Source: Fusarium oxysporum f. sp. lycopersici 4287
Taxonomy: Eukaryota; Ascomycota; Sordariomycetes; Hypocreales; Nectriaceae
Assembly: GCF_000149955.1 (NCBI RefSeq)
Contig: NC_030989.1
Location: forward strand, 3,856,402-3,920,401
Length of the DNA: 64,000 nt
Direction: 5' to 3'
The notes under the pieces were generated by a model. That model did not search any database and was not told where the DNA came from. It worked only from the letters and a program-made list of their open reading frames with translations. A program made the position numbers and the translations under genes. Positions 22,930-34,140 of the stretch are shown here, in pieces (position 1 is the stretch's first letter; the number at the start of each line of letters is the position of its first letter).

Positions 22930-23393
22930 ATGCCGTACGTAAAATTGAGTCACGACCGATTCTTGCGATAGCCTTGGCCACTTTCCCCGACGTCAATGGC
23001 TCGTCCTGAGCTCCGGACACTGCAAGATATAACATCATACGAGAACCCGTCACTGACGCCCATCCAGTCTCGTCAACGCCAAGAACCCCGTTCCCCAGAA
23101 CCAGCGATTCTACCAGAACGCTTACAAGAACCACACCCGTCTTTGGAAGATTGTACGACCAAATTGATTGTTTAGCCTGTCTTTACTATCCAGCTGACCG
23201 ACATGACAGGGCCCTCGCAGCCGCATCCTCATGACTCCCTACCTCATCCTTCTCTGGGGTACCCTCGGTGGTAAGTAAATCGCAATGTTCTGTCGGATGG
23301 AGGTCGATTTGGGCCTGCATACTGATAGTTACAGCTTCCTTCTACGGTGCCGGTCGCAAGGTCCTTGGCTACAACTCTTACTTCGGAAACTAA
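22930..23393 (+). CDS. COX7: Cytochrome c oxidase subunit 7/VIIa-like small protein
   Basis: Four exons (22930-22934, 23068-23152, 23210-23270, 23335-23393) give 69 residues, too small and fragmented to appear as a single long ORF. The first coding exon has five bases. The product begins MPLVNAKNPVPQNQRFYQNA, then NHTRLWKIGPRSRILMTPYL, one membrane helix (about residues 37-57) and a short basic tail ending NSYFGN. The W..GPRS element just before a single helix and the total length match fungal Cox7 (subunit VIIa) of complex IV in the inner mitochondrial membrane. Other single-helix respiratory subunits are possible but fit less well. All four junctions have GT-AG sites; intron 1 has CACTGAC 13 bases before its acceptor. 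Confidence 0.72.
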
Positions 23394-23714
23394 GCGGTGG
23401 GATTCGCGCGGTGGGTGATACAGCTTGCCTACGATGGAAGGTCAATGTGATTGGTAGATTGAGTCAATAGACGGAGATGAACTCAATGTGAGATCGTTAC
23501 AGTCGTTCATGTGCATTTTGGAGACCGATACCTGTTGTCAAATCGTGTCCTCTATTCACACGTCATTGCCATTAAACCCGGACTCCCAAAACTTTAGAAT
23601 ACATGAAGAACTCAAGAAGTTGCATGCCTCAAAAAGCAACGTCTAGCGCGCACTGCAGCAGACCTGCAACTCTCCACCCACGGATAGTTGAATAAAAATC
23701 CAATCAGCCTTGTT
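23394..23714. other. Convergent 3' region, COX7-like and clathrin light chain
   Basis: 321 bases between two stop codons; nothing beyond 3' ends seen. Confidence 0.5.
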
Positions 23715-24536
23715 CTAATAGCCTGTGGCGCCAGGCGCCTTTTCGTCCTTTCGTAGGCTGACTAGCAACTCTCGGAATCGCTCCTTGCCAGATCCAGAGG
23801 CACCTCCCTTGGCGCCCTTGCCGCTGACATCCACCAACTTGGCGATTCGATCCCAGCTGGTGCCACCAGAGACGGTGTCCTCTCGGCTTGCCAAGAACTC
23901 TTCGGCTTCCTTTCGTGTCTGTGCGATGCCCTTCTCCTTCTTGTTGTTGTAGTTCTCGTAGAAGTCATCGATGTTCTGCTGGGCCTCCTTGATGGTCTCT
24001 TCTCGCTGCGCAGCGAATTGTTCGGCGCGCTTAGCAATCTGGTTGTCACGGCGCTCCCGCCACTCCTTGACGACCTCGGGCTCTTCCTCTTCCTCGGCGA
24101 AAGCCTGATATCCGGAGTTGTAGCTTACAGAAGGTCCTCCTGTGATGGCGGTTCCACCGGAGACGCCAGTACCCTATTTGTTGATGTCAGCTCCTCAATT
24201 CAGAGTGTCTAAGCAAACCGACTCACAGCCTCGGGGTTGGTCAGGTCAGGGAACTGAGATTCGAAAGTGGACTGCTCGTTGTTGCCAGCGCCGCCGAGAA
24301 GGTCATCATCGTTACTAGCGAAGGCAGCGGCGTCATCGTTGGTCGCGAACTGGTCTGCATCATCTCCAAGAAGGGCCTTCTCGCGGGCGAGGAAATCATC
24401 GGTTGAGGGCTCAGCAGTAGGGTCCTTGATATCGGTTTGCGCTAGAAATGCATCAGCGTCGGATCCGCGCATTTCTTGTGTTGATGCACTTACCCCCGGA
24501 ATCGAAGTCCTCAAGTGAAGGGAAACGGTCGGCTAT
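23715..24536 (-). CDS. CLC1: Clathrin light chain, start codon not found
   Basis: Three exons are clear: 24533-24494, 24441-24227, 24173-23715. They encode ADRFPSLEDFDSG, AQTDIKDPTAEPSTDDFLA and, in the last exon, the coiled-coil heavy-chain-binding region (EVVKEWRERRDNQIAKRAEQ) and C-terminus ending APGATGY, about 237 residues. Fungal light chains start MADRFPSL. Here the codon before GCC (24534-24536) is ATA, not ATG, and no upstream ATG is in frame before a stop (TGA about 30 bases upstream). Either the ATG was changed by a sequencing error or a real mutation, or AATAG is an acceptor for an unrecognised 5' exon; I found no upstream ATG exon with a good donor in the required phase. Partner of AP-1 and clathrin heavy chain in coat assembly. 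Confidence 0.85.
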
Positions 24537-25206
24537 TTTGAAAGCGCGGATAATCAAAGATCAATACTGAGTGTGCGAATATCGAAAGGTCCGTAAATGC
24601 TATCGGATGAAGGTGGTGGAAATATGAAAAGGTCTCGTTCAGATGCGAGGATTATCAGTATACGCTGTTGCTATGGTCCTCCTATTCAGTTACTGCCAAG
24701 TAGGCTATCCTAGCTGATGAGGTGGATTCTGCCGGGCGGTGAGAAACATACAACAGCATGAGCTTGATGGAGTGGGTCAAGTTCATGCACTAAGGCCATG
24801 CAAATATGCACTTAGAAGCTATTTCTACTTTATCGAATGTTTCTTCTGGTCAACCTAGCTCTTGGTCTATAAACTCTCCTTGTTTTACCAAAGAAAACAT
24901 TTCAGTTCATCACACATTCGAGTTACGTATCATTCTCGTTTTCGCAGCATTCATCTACAGGCGAACCAGACCGTAACAGGATTCAAGTTTGTGTTATTTG
25001 TGCGGAAACAAGTTAGCAGAGACTACGAACATTATTCCTGCAAGTAGCTGTAGTAGACGTCGTTTCCACAGTGATACTACGGTAACAGCTACAAACCAGC
25101 TTCTAAATAATTGTCGCGACATCTGGTCCATAATCCTGCGCTTGCATTCGCTCTTGAAATTTGCCTTTTTTTTTTTTCTCTTAACGAAGGAACCGTTGCT
25201 ACCAAG
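24537..25206. promoter_or_regulatory. Divergent region between clathrin light chain and Rtt103-like gene
   Basis: 670 bases with both promoters and a poly(T) tract near 25167-25180 just before the plus-strand start. No gene seen. Any missing first exon of the light chain should be sought here. Confidence 0.45.
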
Positions 25207-26581
25207 ATGGCTTACAACGATGACTCTGTGTTGGCGCGACTTTCGTCACTCAACGAAAGCCATGATAGCATCGCCACAGCTGCACAATGGATTATGTTCC
25301 ATAGGTACGCTTTCTCGTTCATACATCTCATGAGATATGGTTGACAATTTCAGACGCCATGCTGAGAGGACTGTACAGCTGTGGATGCAGCGCCTCAAAG
25401 ACTCTTCCAGCACAAAACGATTAAGTTTGATTTATCTCGCCAACGGTATGTTTGTCTGTCAGCTGCGATGAGCTTTACTGATCAGAGTTTCAGAGGTGGC
25501 CCAACAGTCTAAAATCCGACACAAGGATGACTTTATTATCGCCTTCGCGCCTGTGATTGCTGAGGCTGTTTCCGTCGCCTATAAAGGAGCACCCGCAGAG
25601 CTTCAGGCGAAATTAAAACGCGTTATAGACGTTTGGAGAGATCGTTCGATTTTTGAAGCACCAATTCAATCCGCAATCGATGCCCGCATTGGAGGTGAGT
25701 ACCATCTGACATGAACTGGTCCAAAACGCTCGTGGCTAACCATCCATTCAGACCTCGACAAGGCCCGGGGTATGTCCAAGCCCGGATTTGGCGGCTCTCC
25801 CTTCGGTAGTACTAGCACTGCCACTTCTGTTCCATCTGAATTTGCACCTCTGGTCACTGCTCACCAGAAAGTAAACAAATTGAGCACTCCTCTCAAGGCC
25901 ACGATCACATCAGCAGACCAAGAGTATGAGAAGCAAACTGACCCATCTACACCTGTTCCTTCTGCTCCAGTTTATGCAGCTCGGTTGAATGGCCTTCTCA
26001 AGACGTTGGCCAACGCCGAGAGTGCGGTTGCTGAGTGTGTAAAAGCAAGAGAAGGCCTTGTTTCCGGCCTGGAATCGCTTCTCAACGCTAACCGTGCTGC
26101 ATTGGAGGAAGAGAAGTCTGCTGCGGCTCAGCTGACATCCCGAAAGGCTGAAATTGAAGACAAGAAACACCAAGTCGAGGTTGGCATCATGCGAGCACTG
26201 GGCCCAGCGGACAGCAATGGTACTCCAGGACAAGGGGACTCTTCAGTTACGCCCCCAGAGCCAGACAGACCAGAGGTTGAAGCATTGACTCCACCGGCAT
26301 TTGAACCATTCGAAGCACCCACCCCTGAGGCATTGACACCAGAGGGAGGGCCTGTTGCAGCTCCTTCTATGTCTCCTGTCCCTGTTCCTGTTCCTGCTGC
26401 TGCTGCTGCTCCTACGTCTCAAGACGAAGAAGAAGCACCCTCGTATCAGTCATTGCCAATCTCAACCAATGGGTCGAATAAGCGCCGCCGGGTCGATACC
26501 GAAGAATTTCCTGATCTAGGTGGAGATGATGGCATCGATGCCGACGTTGCTGAAATGCTGAAGGGGCAACCTCAATCATAA
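25207..26581 (+). CDS. RTT103: CID-domain protein, Rtt103-like (RNA polymerase II CTD-binding)
   Basis: Four exons (25207-25304, 25354-25445, 25494-25694, 25752-26581) give 406 residues. The CTD-interacting domain covers about residues 1-135: LARLSSLNESHDSIATAAQW, RHAERTVQLWMQRL, RLSLIYLANEVAQQSK, KRVIDVWRDRSIF. A short coiled coil follows (about 215-270). The Pro/Ala-rich C-terminal tail has a tandem VPVPVPAAAAAP and ends with a KRRR-type nuclear signal and an acidic segment. Family knowledge: Rtt103 binds Ser2-phosphorylated CTD and recruits the Rat1 exonuclease to terminate transcription. The sister family Pcf11 would be longer with zinc motifs, which are absent. Confidence 0.85.
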
Positions 26582-27356
26582 CCAGATCATATGTTAGTAG
26601 CAAGTTGGGGGGATATTTGGCTTGCTAGTTTGGGGTTTGCTAATATGTTATGTTCTTGCAAACAGTTTAGGTTGGACTAATAGAATGCTGAGAACCATCG
26701 GCACATGTAATACCAGTCTAGTGTATTATTAAGTATAGTGAATTATTTCTTCTTGTTGAGTAGATGGAATGGGAATCAGTAGCAATACAGGTCGCAGTCT
26801 CGTGGTAATCAGATCTGTTAACCATTATGCAACAGATGTTTGCTGGCCATATAAGAATTGCTGTGACGAATCTAGAAAACTTAAGTGCTTCCCTTTCGGC
26901 CTATGCGATTATGCAATCTTCATAGACGCAGGTTGAATTCGTCATGGCGCTCATATTGGATCCGAGAGCATTCGGTTCAGTTCGGATCAATCGAAGCCGT
27001 AGTCGCGTAGATCCGACCGAGGGATGCTGCACGCACAGCACGCACACCATAACTAGTCTTAACTCAAGGGTCCCACCCAAATTTTTTGTGAGCAACGGAT
27101 CCATTGACTCGTCTGGGCTGGACTGGACTTGACTGGGCTGTCGCAACTCGGAAGCTGAGAAATGCCGCTACGACGATGACGGCATCACAACCTCGACAAC
27201 TTTGATTCTTTTTGTGAATGTCAACGTCTCTGTCAGCTGCTTCACTACTCCTCCCTCACGGTTCGAGCCCTCTACTTTTCCTCCAACGATAATAGCGCCG
27301 CTCCTGAATATGCTACGCTGAGTGGGCGTCTGATCAATTCCTACCCTACCGTCATA
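26582..27356. other. Intergenic, promoter of the MDL transporter
   Basis: 775 bases; contains a GGACT-type tandem near 27112-27140. No gene or RNA seen. Confidence 0.5.
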
Positions 27357-29753
27357 ATGGTCTCGGGAGTAGCACGCCGTGTGCTGCTCCCACGCCTCGC
27401 CGAGCCCTCGCAAGTGTCTCTGGCTACATCGCGATGTCAATTAGGAGCTTCTTTCCACAAGTCCGAAGCTCTACCTCTCCAGTCGAGGCTTTTCCACGCT
27501 TCCAGCACCCGTCAAGCCGCTCTACTTCCGTTCTCAATCGCTACCTTCCGGTCTTCGGCAAATAATTCTCTGGCTCGTAATCAGCCTTCCCTCGCGCACA
27601 ACCGACCCTCTCAATTTGGTCCCGTTTCGCACGCCTTGCGACAGTTCTCGACGGCACCTCGTCTATTCCAGGAAATCCAGACCAAGGTCGAAGAAGGCGC
27701 CAAGAAACCTGTTGAACTTGAAGCCAATCGAGCTATCGCCCAAGATGAGCACAAGCAAGAGTTTACCAAGAGCGAAAAGGCTGCTCGAGCGGCGCAGGTC
27801 AACCTGGCTGCTAAGCTCTCCAAGGAGGGAAAGCAGGCTGGTAAAGCTGGTACGGATGAAATTGTGCGACTGATCAAGATTGCTCGCCCCGAAATACGCT
27901 GGCTCGGTATCGCTTTTGTCTTTCTGGTAATTTCTTCTAGTGTCACCATGTTGATTCCCTTCTCTGTTGGCCGAATTTTGGATCTTGCTACCAAGGGCGA
28001 ATCTGAGGATGTCCGTCTTTTTGGCTTGACCATGAACCAGTTCTTCTTTGGTTTGGGTACTGTCTTGACTATTGGTGCTATGGCCAACTTTGGTCGAGTC
28101 GTCCTTCTCCGAATTGTCGGCGAGCGCGTTGTCGCCAGACTTCGATCTCAGCTTTATCGGCGTACTTATGTCCAGGATGCTGAATTTTTCGATGCAAACC
28201 GAGTGGGAGATCTCATTTCACGACTCAGTTCTGATACAGTTATTGTTGGCAAGTCTGTGACGCAAAATCTCAGTGATGGTCTTCGTGCTCTCTTCAGTGG
28301 AGGTGCTGGTTTTGCTATCATGGTCTGGACAAGCCCCAAGTTGACTGGTCTTTTGCTGCTTATGTTCCCTCCTATCGCCGTCGGAGCCTTCATCTACGGT
28401 CGCGCTATTCGAAATGTCAGTAGGTCGATTCAGAAGAACTTGGGTACTCTTACCAAGATCGCCGAGGAACGACTTGGTAACGTCAAGACCAGTCAAGCGT
28501 TTGTCGGTGAGGTGCAGGAAATCGGTCGCTACAACAATCAAATCCGGAAGATCTTTGCTCTTGGCAAGAAGGAGTCGCTTATCGCTGCCACCTTCTTTGC
28601 TTCGACCGGTTGGGCTGGTAACATGACCATTCTCGCGATGCTCATCGTTGGAGGTGGCTTCGTACGCAGCGGGGCCATGTCGCTTGGAGATCTCACCTCA
28701 TTCATGATGTACACAGCTTTCGCAGGTTCAAGCTTGTTTGGTTTGTCAGGTTTCTACTCAGAGCTCATGAAAGGAGTTGGTGCCGCGAGTCGACTCTTCG
28801 AGCTCCAGGATCGCAAACCAGGAATTCCACAAACAGTCGGTGTTCGAGTCAAATCAGCACAAGGGCCCATCAAGTTCACAGATGTCAGCTTCGCTTATCC
28901 TACTCGACCTGCTGTCAAAATCTTCAATGGATTGGACTTCGAAATTCCTTCAGGCAGCAATGTCTGTGTTGTTGGCCCGTCAGGAGGGGGCAAATCAACA
29001 GTAGCATCTTTACTATTAAGATTCTACAATCCTACGTCGGGAACTATTACCATCAATGGCCAGGATATTTCTGGAATGAACGTCAAGTCTCTGCGAAGGA
29101 GGATCGGTATGGTTTCTCAAGAGCCTGTTCTCTTCTCTGGAACTATCGCCGAGAACATTGCCTATGGAAAGCCTCAGGCCAGCCGTTTCGATATCATTTC
29201 CGCTGCTCGACGAGCCAACTGCAACTTTATCAGCGATCTACCTGACGGTTTAGAAACCCAGGTTGGTGCTCGAGGCTCTCAGCTTTCTGGAGGACAAAAG
29301 CAGCGAATCGCCATTGCACGAGCTCTTCTCAAAGATCCTGATATTCTGATTCTCGACGAGGCTACATCAGCGCTAGATGCTGAGTCCGAGACTCTTGTCA
29401 ATGAGGCTTTGGCTGGCCTCCTACGTGGCCGCAACACCACTATCTCTATCGCCCATCGTCTCTCTACTATCAAAAGATCTGACCAAATCATCGTTCTCAA
29501 CAGCGAGGGTAAAGTCGCCGAGATCGGCAGCTACAAGCAGCTCGCCTCTGACAAGGATAGCGCATTTAGCAAGCTCATGGAGTGGCAGATGAGCGGCGGT
29601 GAGGTTTCCAAGGATGGTGGCTCAACTGCTTCCCGGGCACATATAACAGAGGCCGAGGAGCTTGAGGATGATCTAGAAAGGGACGATGAGGAAGAGAATA
29701 TTGAGCACGAGGAAGAGAGCAGGGACTCGAAGAATGAGGAGAAGCGTCCCTGA
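27357..29753 (+). CDS. Mitochondrial half-size ABC transporter, MDL1/ABCB10-like
   Basis: Single exon, 798 residues, ATG at 27357. The first 110 residues are Ser/Arg/Ala-rich with almost no acids, a long mitochondrial presequence. The membrane domain with six helices starts near residue 175 (WLGIAFVFLVISSSVTMLIP). The nucleotide-binding domain carries Walker A GPSGGGKST (540-548), signature LSGGQ (643-647), Walker B ILILDE (D667, E668) and the H-loop in SIAHRLSTI. The C-terminal about 50 residues are strongly acidic (EELEDDLERDDEEEN). In the inner membrane, yeast Mdl1 exports peptides made by matrix proteases and influences oxidative stress resistance; its sister Mdl2 cannot be excluded. It is the longest intact single-exon reading frame of the central part of the window. 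Confidence 0.92.
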   Translation: MVSGVARRVLLPRLAEPSQVSLATSRCQLGASFHKSEALPLQSRLFHASSTRQAALLPFSIATFRSSANNSLARNQPSLAHNRPSQFGPVSHALRQFSTAPRLFQEIQTKVEEGAKKPVELEANRAIAQDEHKQEFTKSEKAARAAQVNLAAKLSKEGKQAGKAGTDEIVRLIKIARPEIRWLGIAFVFLVISSSVTMLIPFSVGRILDLATKGESEDVRLFGLTMNQFFFGLGTVLTIGAMANFGRVVLLRIVGERVVARLRSQLYRRTYVQDAEFFDANRVGDLISRLSSDTVIVGKSVTQNLSDGLRALFSGGAGFAIMVWTSPKLTGLLLLMFPPIAVGAFIYGRAIRNVSRSIQKNLGTLTKIAEERLGNVKTSQAFVGEVQEIGRYNNQIRKIFALGKKESLIAATFFASTGWAGNMTILAMLIVGGGFVRSGAMSLGDLTSFMMYTAFAGSSLFGLSGFYSELMKGVGAASRLFELQDRKPGIPQTVGVRVKSAQGPIKFTDVSFAYPTRPAVKIFNGLDFEIPSGSNVCVVGPSGGGKSTVASLLLRFYNPTSGTITINGQDISGMNVKSLRRRIGMVSQEPVLFSGTIAENIAYGKPQASRFDIISAARRANCNFISDLPDGLETQVGARGSQLSGGQKQRIAIARALLKDPDILILDEATSALDAESETLVNEALAGLLRGRNTTISIAHRLSTIKRSDQIIVLNSEGKVAEIGSYKQLASDKDSAFSKLMEWQMSGGEVSKDGGSTASRAHITEAEELEDDLERDDEEENIEHEEESRDSKNEEKRP

Positions 29754-30615
29754 ATTCAGTCAGATGGCATAGAGCAGGCAAATTCCCCCCAGAAGATGTA
29801 ATGCGGTCACAGGACACAGTATGGCGAAAGATTAGACGAATCATGTATATTATATATCCCGATATCTATGTCTGAGTCTCTATGACAGGCAATTGTCCTA
29901 TCAGCAGCTACAGAGAGAACTCCACTCGACATGTATCTTATTTTCATTGGCGTCGGTCCGGTCTGGTTATTAAATCCCCAAAATGGAAAATACGGGTGAT
30001 AGGGTATGGACAGCCGTGTATAGAAAAGAATCTCGTTTTTATCACCTTGTGGTGTACAAGAATAAGAGGTCTCGTCTCTATTCTAGCTGATGTGTATTGC
30101 CTCAGGTTAACTACCTACCTACCATTACGCTCACATCTTTCGAGCCAAAGTTCATGTATACTAATCAAAACAATAACCTGTCTGAACTCGTGTAGACTAA
30201 TGGATACACTGTACCTAGAACTGCTGTAGATTCAAATTACCAACCTGAAGTCAGCGTTATGAAAAGGTAGAGATTGAAATGCAGGCAATTTCCACAATCG
30301 AGCAACTAAAGAAGTAAAAACAAAGCCAGAATGTCCTTGTCGCGCCAACCAAGCCTCGTTGAGATTAGGGAATAGAGACCAATGAGACCAACTCCAGGTT
30401 AAGCTCTCGGTAACGGGCTTGTCACATGTGACCCAGTCTGGCTCAAAGCATGACCACCTCAAGGTCCTGATTCTTCATGGCTTGGTCTTTTAATAAACTT
30501 TGTCAAATACATAAAACAATATTTTGACGCCTGAGTCGAAACTTACAACATTCCAGTTCCTTATTGCTCGCTAATTTTCTGTCATTGGAGTTGTTAATCA
30601 TCTCCCTTAAACGCA
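29754..30615. other. Intergenic upstream of the lipase
   Basis: 862 bases, no supportable gene. A CTAC/CTAC tandem lies near 30109-30122. Confidence 0.5.
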
Positions 30616-31568
30616 ATGTCGACCGAGACCGAGGGAACTTTCGAGGTTGCAAATGCCAGCCTGTATACCAAGACTTGGACTGTGAGTATCCGTGGTGATC
30701 GGCCTGAATAAGTAAGCAGAGGCTGATGCGCCAACAGCCCGAAGGTCCCGTCAAAGCAAAGTTAGTGCATGTCCATGGTTTCAGCGATCATGTCAATTGG
30801 TACAATGACGTATATCGAATCCTAGCCTCGCATGGCATACAAGTCTTTGGCTTCGATCAAAGAGGTTGGGGCCGAAGCGTGAAGCAGCCCTCCGACAAGG
30901 GAAATACAGGCCCAACATCACGTGTCATTGCAGATATCGCCGCTTTCATTGAGAGCAAACTGCCTTCGGATGCCCCGGTCTTTGTTCTGGGCCACTCTAT
31001 GGGCGGCGGCGAGGTCATCACACTTGCCGCTGACCCTCAATATGCCAAACTCGTGAGCCAAGTGCGCGGCTGGCTGCTCGAGGCACCATTCATCGGATTC
31101 GCCCCTGAGGAAGTCCCGAGTGCGTTCAAGATCTTTGCAGGACGACTAGCCTGTAAAATCCTTCCCAGGTTTCAGCTCAAACACGTACTCGATGTTGCCA
31201 ACTTGACGCGAAGGCCAGAGGTGGCCAAGGGTTTCAAAGAAGATCCTCTGTGTCACGACACAGGCACACTCGAAGGGTTGGCATCGCTCCTGGATCGCAC
31301 GGGAGCTCTTCAGTCCGGTTCCGTGAAGCTGGGTAAAGAGGTCAAGTCGCTTTGGCTTGGTCATGGTGACCACGATAAAGCCTGCAGCTATCAAGCGGCC
31401 ATAGATTTCGCACAGAAGCAAGACATCGAGGACAAGACCATCAAGACGTACGTGGGAGGTTATCATGCGCTACATGTCGACCTGTGCCAGGAAGAATATG
31501 CCAAAGATATCACTGACTGGATCTTGGAGAGAAGCCAAGACCAGAAACCGATCGAGGCCAAGCTATAG
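30616..31568 (+). CDS. Monoacylglycerol lipase (alpha/beta hydrolase)
   Basis: Two exons (30616-30681, 30738-31568) give 298 residues. The N-terminus MSTETEGTFEVANASLYTKT leads directly into VHVHGFSDHVNWY (oxyanion-hole HG). Catalytic triad: nucleophile S109 in GHSMGG, Asp235 in GHGDHD, His265 in GGYHALH. A cap domain lies between about 130 and 200. Length and motif order match Yju3/MGL, which hydrolyses monoacylglycerol on lipid droplets and membranes. No signal peptide. Subclass is inferred; other Hydrolase_4 members share these motifs. Confidence 0.85.
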
Positions 31569-32777
31569 AGTAGCTGTAGAAGATCTGTGGATGCGCGAGT
31601 ATCACTGTTTTCAAGCTCTGTTGTTTTCGAGATGACCAGCATCACTCGATATTGCGTAACTGTTTTCAGCTTTTTACGGATAGCGAGACTATATTAGTAT
31701 TATATGCTATGCTTCATGTGGCTGGCTGTACATCATCACCGCTTATCTCTTGACAGGACGAAAGCGGTTGCAGCTTGCAAACCAAAGCCAATAGATTGAT
31801 CTGATTGATCAATAATTCCAGCTTTTGCAGTCTTGGCATCAAGTCCTCCATAAAGACGCATGCGTCGGCGGGTCAAGGCGGACCCATGTTCCGTATCCCA
31901 GCTCCGTAGACGCCCGAGAAACAGATGCTCTTAGAGGTTAAAAGCCACGGAACCCCGAAACCAGCCCCGGCCGTTTCCTAGACGTTTCGGGGCCGTATTT
32001 GAACTATAATCCAACGTCTCCCGCACTCGATTTCAACTTCTATTTCAACCATATTGTGTGAAATTATCGCCACGGCCTCGGAACCTCGCACAATGAATGG
32101 CCCGGAAACGATGCTCCGTTGGGCCATTTCGGCTCGCGCGGGGAACTCGACTCACTAACCCCAGTTGGCCTTCTGATAGCCCAGGGCGCTGAACCATTTC
32201 ACTCTATCGCTGCAGCCAACGGATTCATGTGCTGTACAGAATGGAATGGATATCAATTACTAGCACACTCCCGTCCCTTACCTATCAGCGTCCTTGAAAT
32301 GGTAATCCACCAACAGACAAGATGGACACTCAAGACGTTTCCTCTATGCTCCTCCTCTTTTGGAGTGAGTCCACGTGGGAAGATGACTGGTTCAACAGTT
32401 GACTTCCATCGCAACTTATCGATCCTTTCGCTGTGCTTCTATTACATATCCATACTGATATCATTAACTCAAATTATCATTGGTGCAAGACCGGACGATT
32501 GACTTGACCTTGATCTTCCCGGCGATCACTCGATCTCATGTGTATCACTAACGTAGCTGACTCTTTAGTATTGAGGTGACCCTGGAGATCACCGCCGCTC
32601 GAGGCCTCTTTCTTGCTCTCCCATCTGCATTGATTGCTTACCCATCAGAACAGCTATCTTGCATTGTCACCAGCATCGCTATTGCTTACTCGATTCTCTG
32701 ATATAACCCATCAAGAGACTGGTCGCCCGAGCTGTCGCACTCTATCCCTTTCTTTATAGAAGCGATAGTCGTGCATC
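31569..32777. other. 1.2-kb intergenic region upstream of the CDF transporter
   Basis: No gene supported. Near 32530-32568 a CACTAAC...TTTAG pattern looks like the 3' end of a 5'-UTR intron of the downstream transporter (inference). A 127-codon frame at 32119-32502 has no domain or codon signal. Confidence 0.45.
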
Positions 32778-34140
32778 ATGACACCTGATAACAGCAACCA
32801 CGTCGCCCATCATCCACAGGCAATTCACCTACAATCTCTCGAACGTGCCCGCAGCAGTTCACGACACTCAACCACCCGCAATGGCTCGAGTACAGCTTTC
32901 GAGCCTGCGACGGCTGACGAGAATGAGACTATCGCTAGGAACGTATCTCATATGACTGATGTCGAGAGTCAATTCACCGCCACTGGTCGTCGACAACCTA
33001 GCTGCCTTGATCATGATCCATATGGCCTCTCCCGCGGGTACAAGACCGAGTCTGATTTGGAACAGATCAAGGCCAACACTTCACGGAAGCGCGATAGTCT
33101 CCCTGGCCGCAAAACCGTCTCCGGCGAAGTCGGCCCCAAGACAAAGGCTCGCAAGCTGCAGGGTTTCTACAAAAATCAAAATGCGGCTATTGATCGCATG
33201 CTCAAGTCTGTTGAGGAACATCGTGACGAAGCCCGCGACCAGCATGGCGAAGACCAAGTCAAGTTTCGCATTGCTGTCTGGGGCTCTTTCGCGGCCAATG
33301 TTGCCTTGTCAGGAGTTCAGCTCTACGCTGCCATCTCTTCAAAATCTCTTTCGCTCTTTACCACCATGGCCGACTCCATATTCGACCCTCTTAGTAACCT
33401 CACCCTCATTTTGTCGGCTCGAGCCATTCGTCATGTCGATTCTCGACGTTTCCCTGCCGGAAAAGCTCGTCTCGAGACTGTAGGCAATATTGTCTTCTGC
33501 TTCTCATGATCGCTGTCTCACTCATCATCATTGCTTTTGCTGCCAGGAACTATCTAGGGGGGTCCAAGAAAAGGAATTCAAAATTGCTGCTGTTATATCT
33601 GTCTGCTGTGCTTTCGCCACCAAGTTCGTACTCTTTCTCTACTGCTGGGCACTCAAGGACAAGTATAGCCAGATCAACATTCTTTGGCAAGACCACCGCA
33701 ACGATCTTTTTATCAATGGCTTTGGTATCCTGACTTCCTGTGGTGGTGCGAAATTGAAATGGTGGATTGACCCTATGGGCGCTATCATTCTGTCTGTTCT
33801 CATCTCTTGCATCTGGCTGCATACCGCCTTTGGCGAATTTCTGCTCATCGTCGGAGTTACTGCATCTGTCGAAACGCAGCAGCTCATCACGTATGTATGC
33901 GTTACACATGACGACACAGTTGTTGGCATCGATACCGTACGTGTGTATCACTCGGGTCCTCGTCTGATCGCCGAAGTGGACATTGTTATGGACCCGACAC
34001 AAACACTTCAAGAAAGCCATGATATAGCAGAGGCGCTGCAGACCAAGCTGGAGGATCTGCCAGACATTGAGCGAGCATATGTCCACATTGACTACGAGAC
34101 GACACACAAACCAGAACATGCATTTAAGAAGGATATGTAG
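32778..34140 (+). pseudogene. Cation diffusion facilitator, Mn-type, with two apparent frameshifts
   Basis: A long N-terminal cytosolic region (about 160 residues) precedes CDF helices. TM2 has ADSIFDP and TM5 has DHRNDLF; both are DxxxD, the signature of manganese-type CDF proteins. The reading frame changes twice. Near 33503 the conserved VGNIVFCF runs into a stop unless one base is added (TTC-TC for TTC-CTC). Near 33547 AGG-AAC would read AGG-GAA with one more G. The middle piece MIAVSLIIIAFAAR is a typical TM3, so the DNA between is coding. With both bases the product would be about 454 residues ending HAFKKDM. An intron 33480-33546 (GTAGGC to CCAG) would also keep frame but deletes TM3. 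I favour sequencing errors over a real pseudogene. Role: Mn efflux or Golgi/vacuolar loading. Confidence 0.8.

Noticed and set aside
32119..32502. 127-codon frame upstream of the CDF gene
   Set aside because: Amino-acid content is random-like, no homologous motif; probably leader or intergenic DNA.
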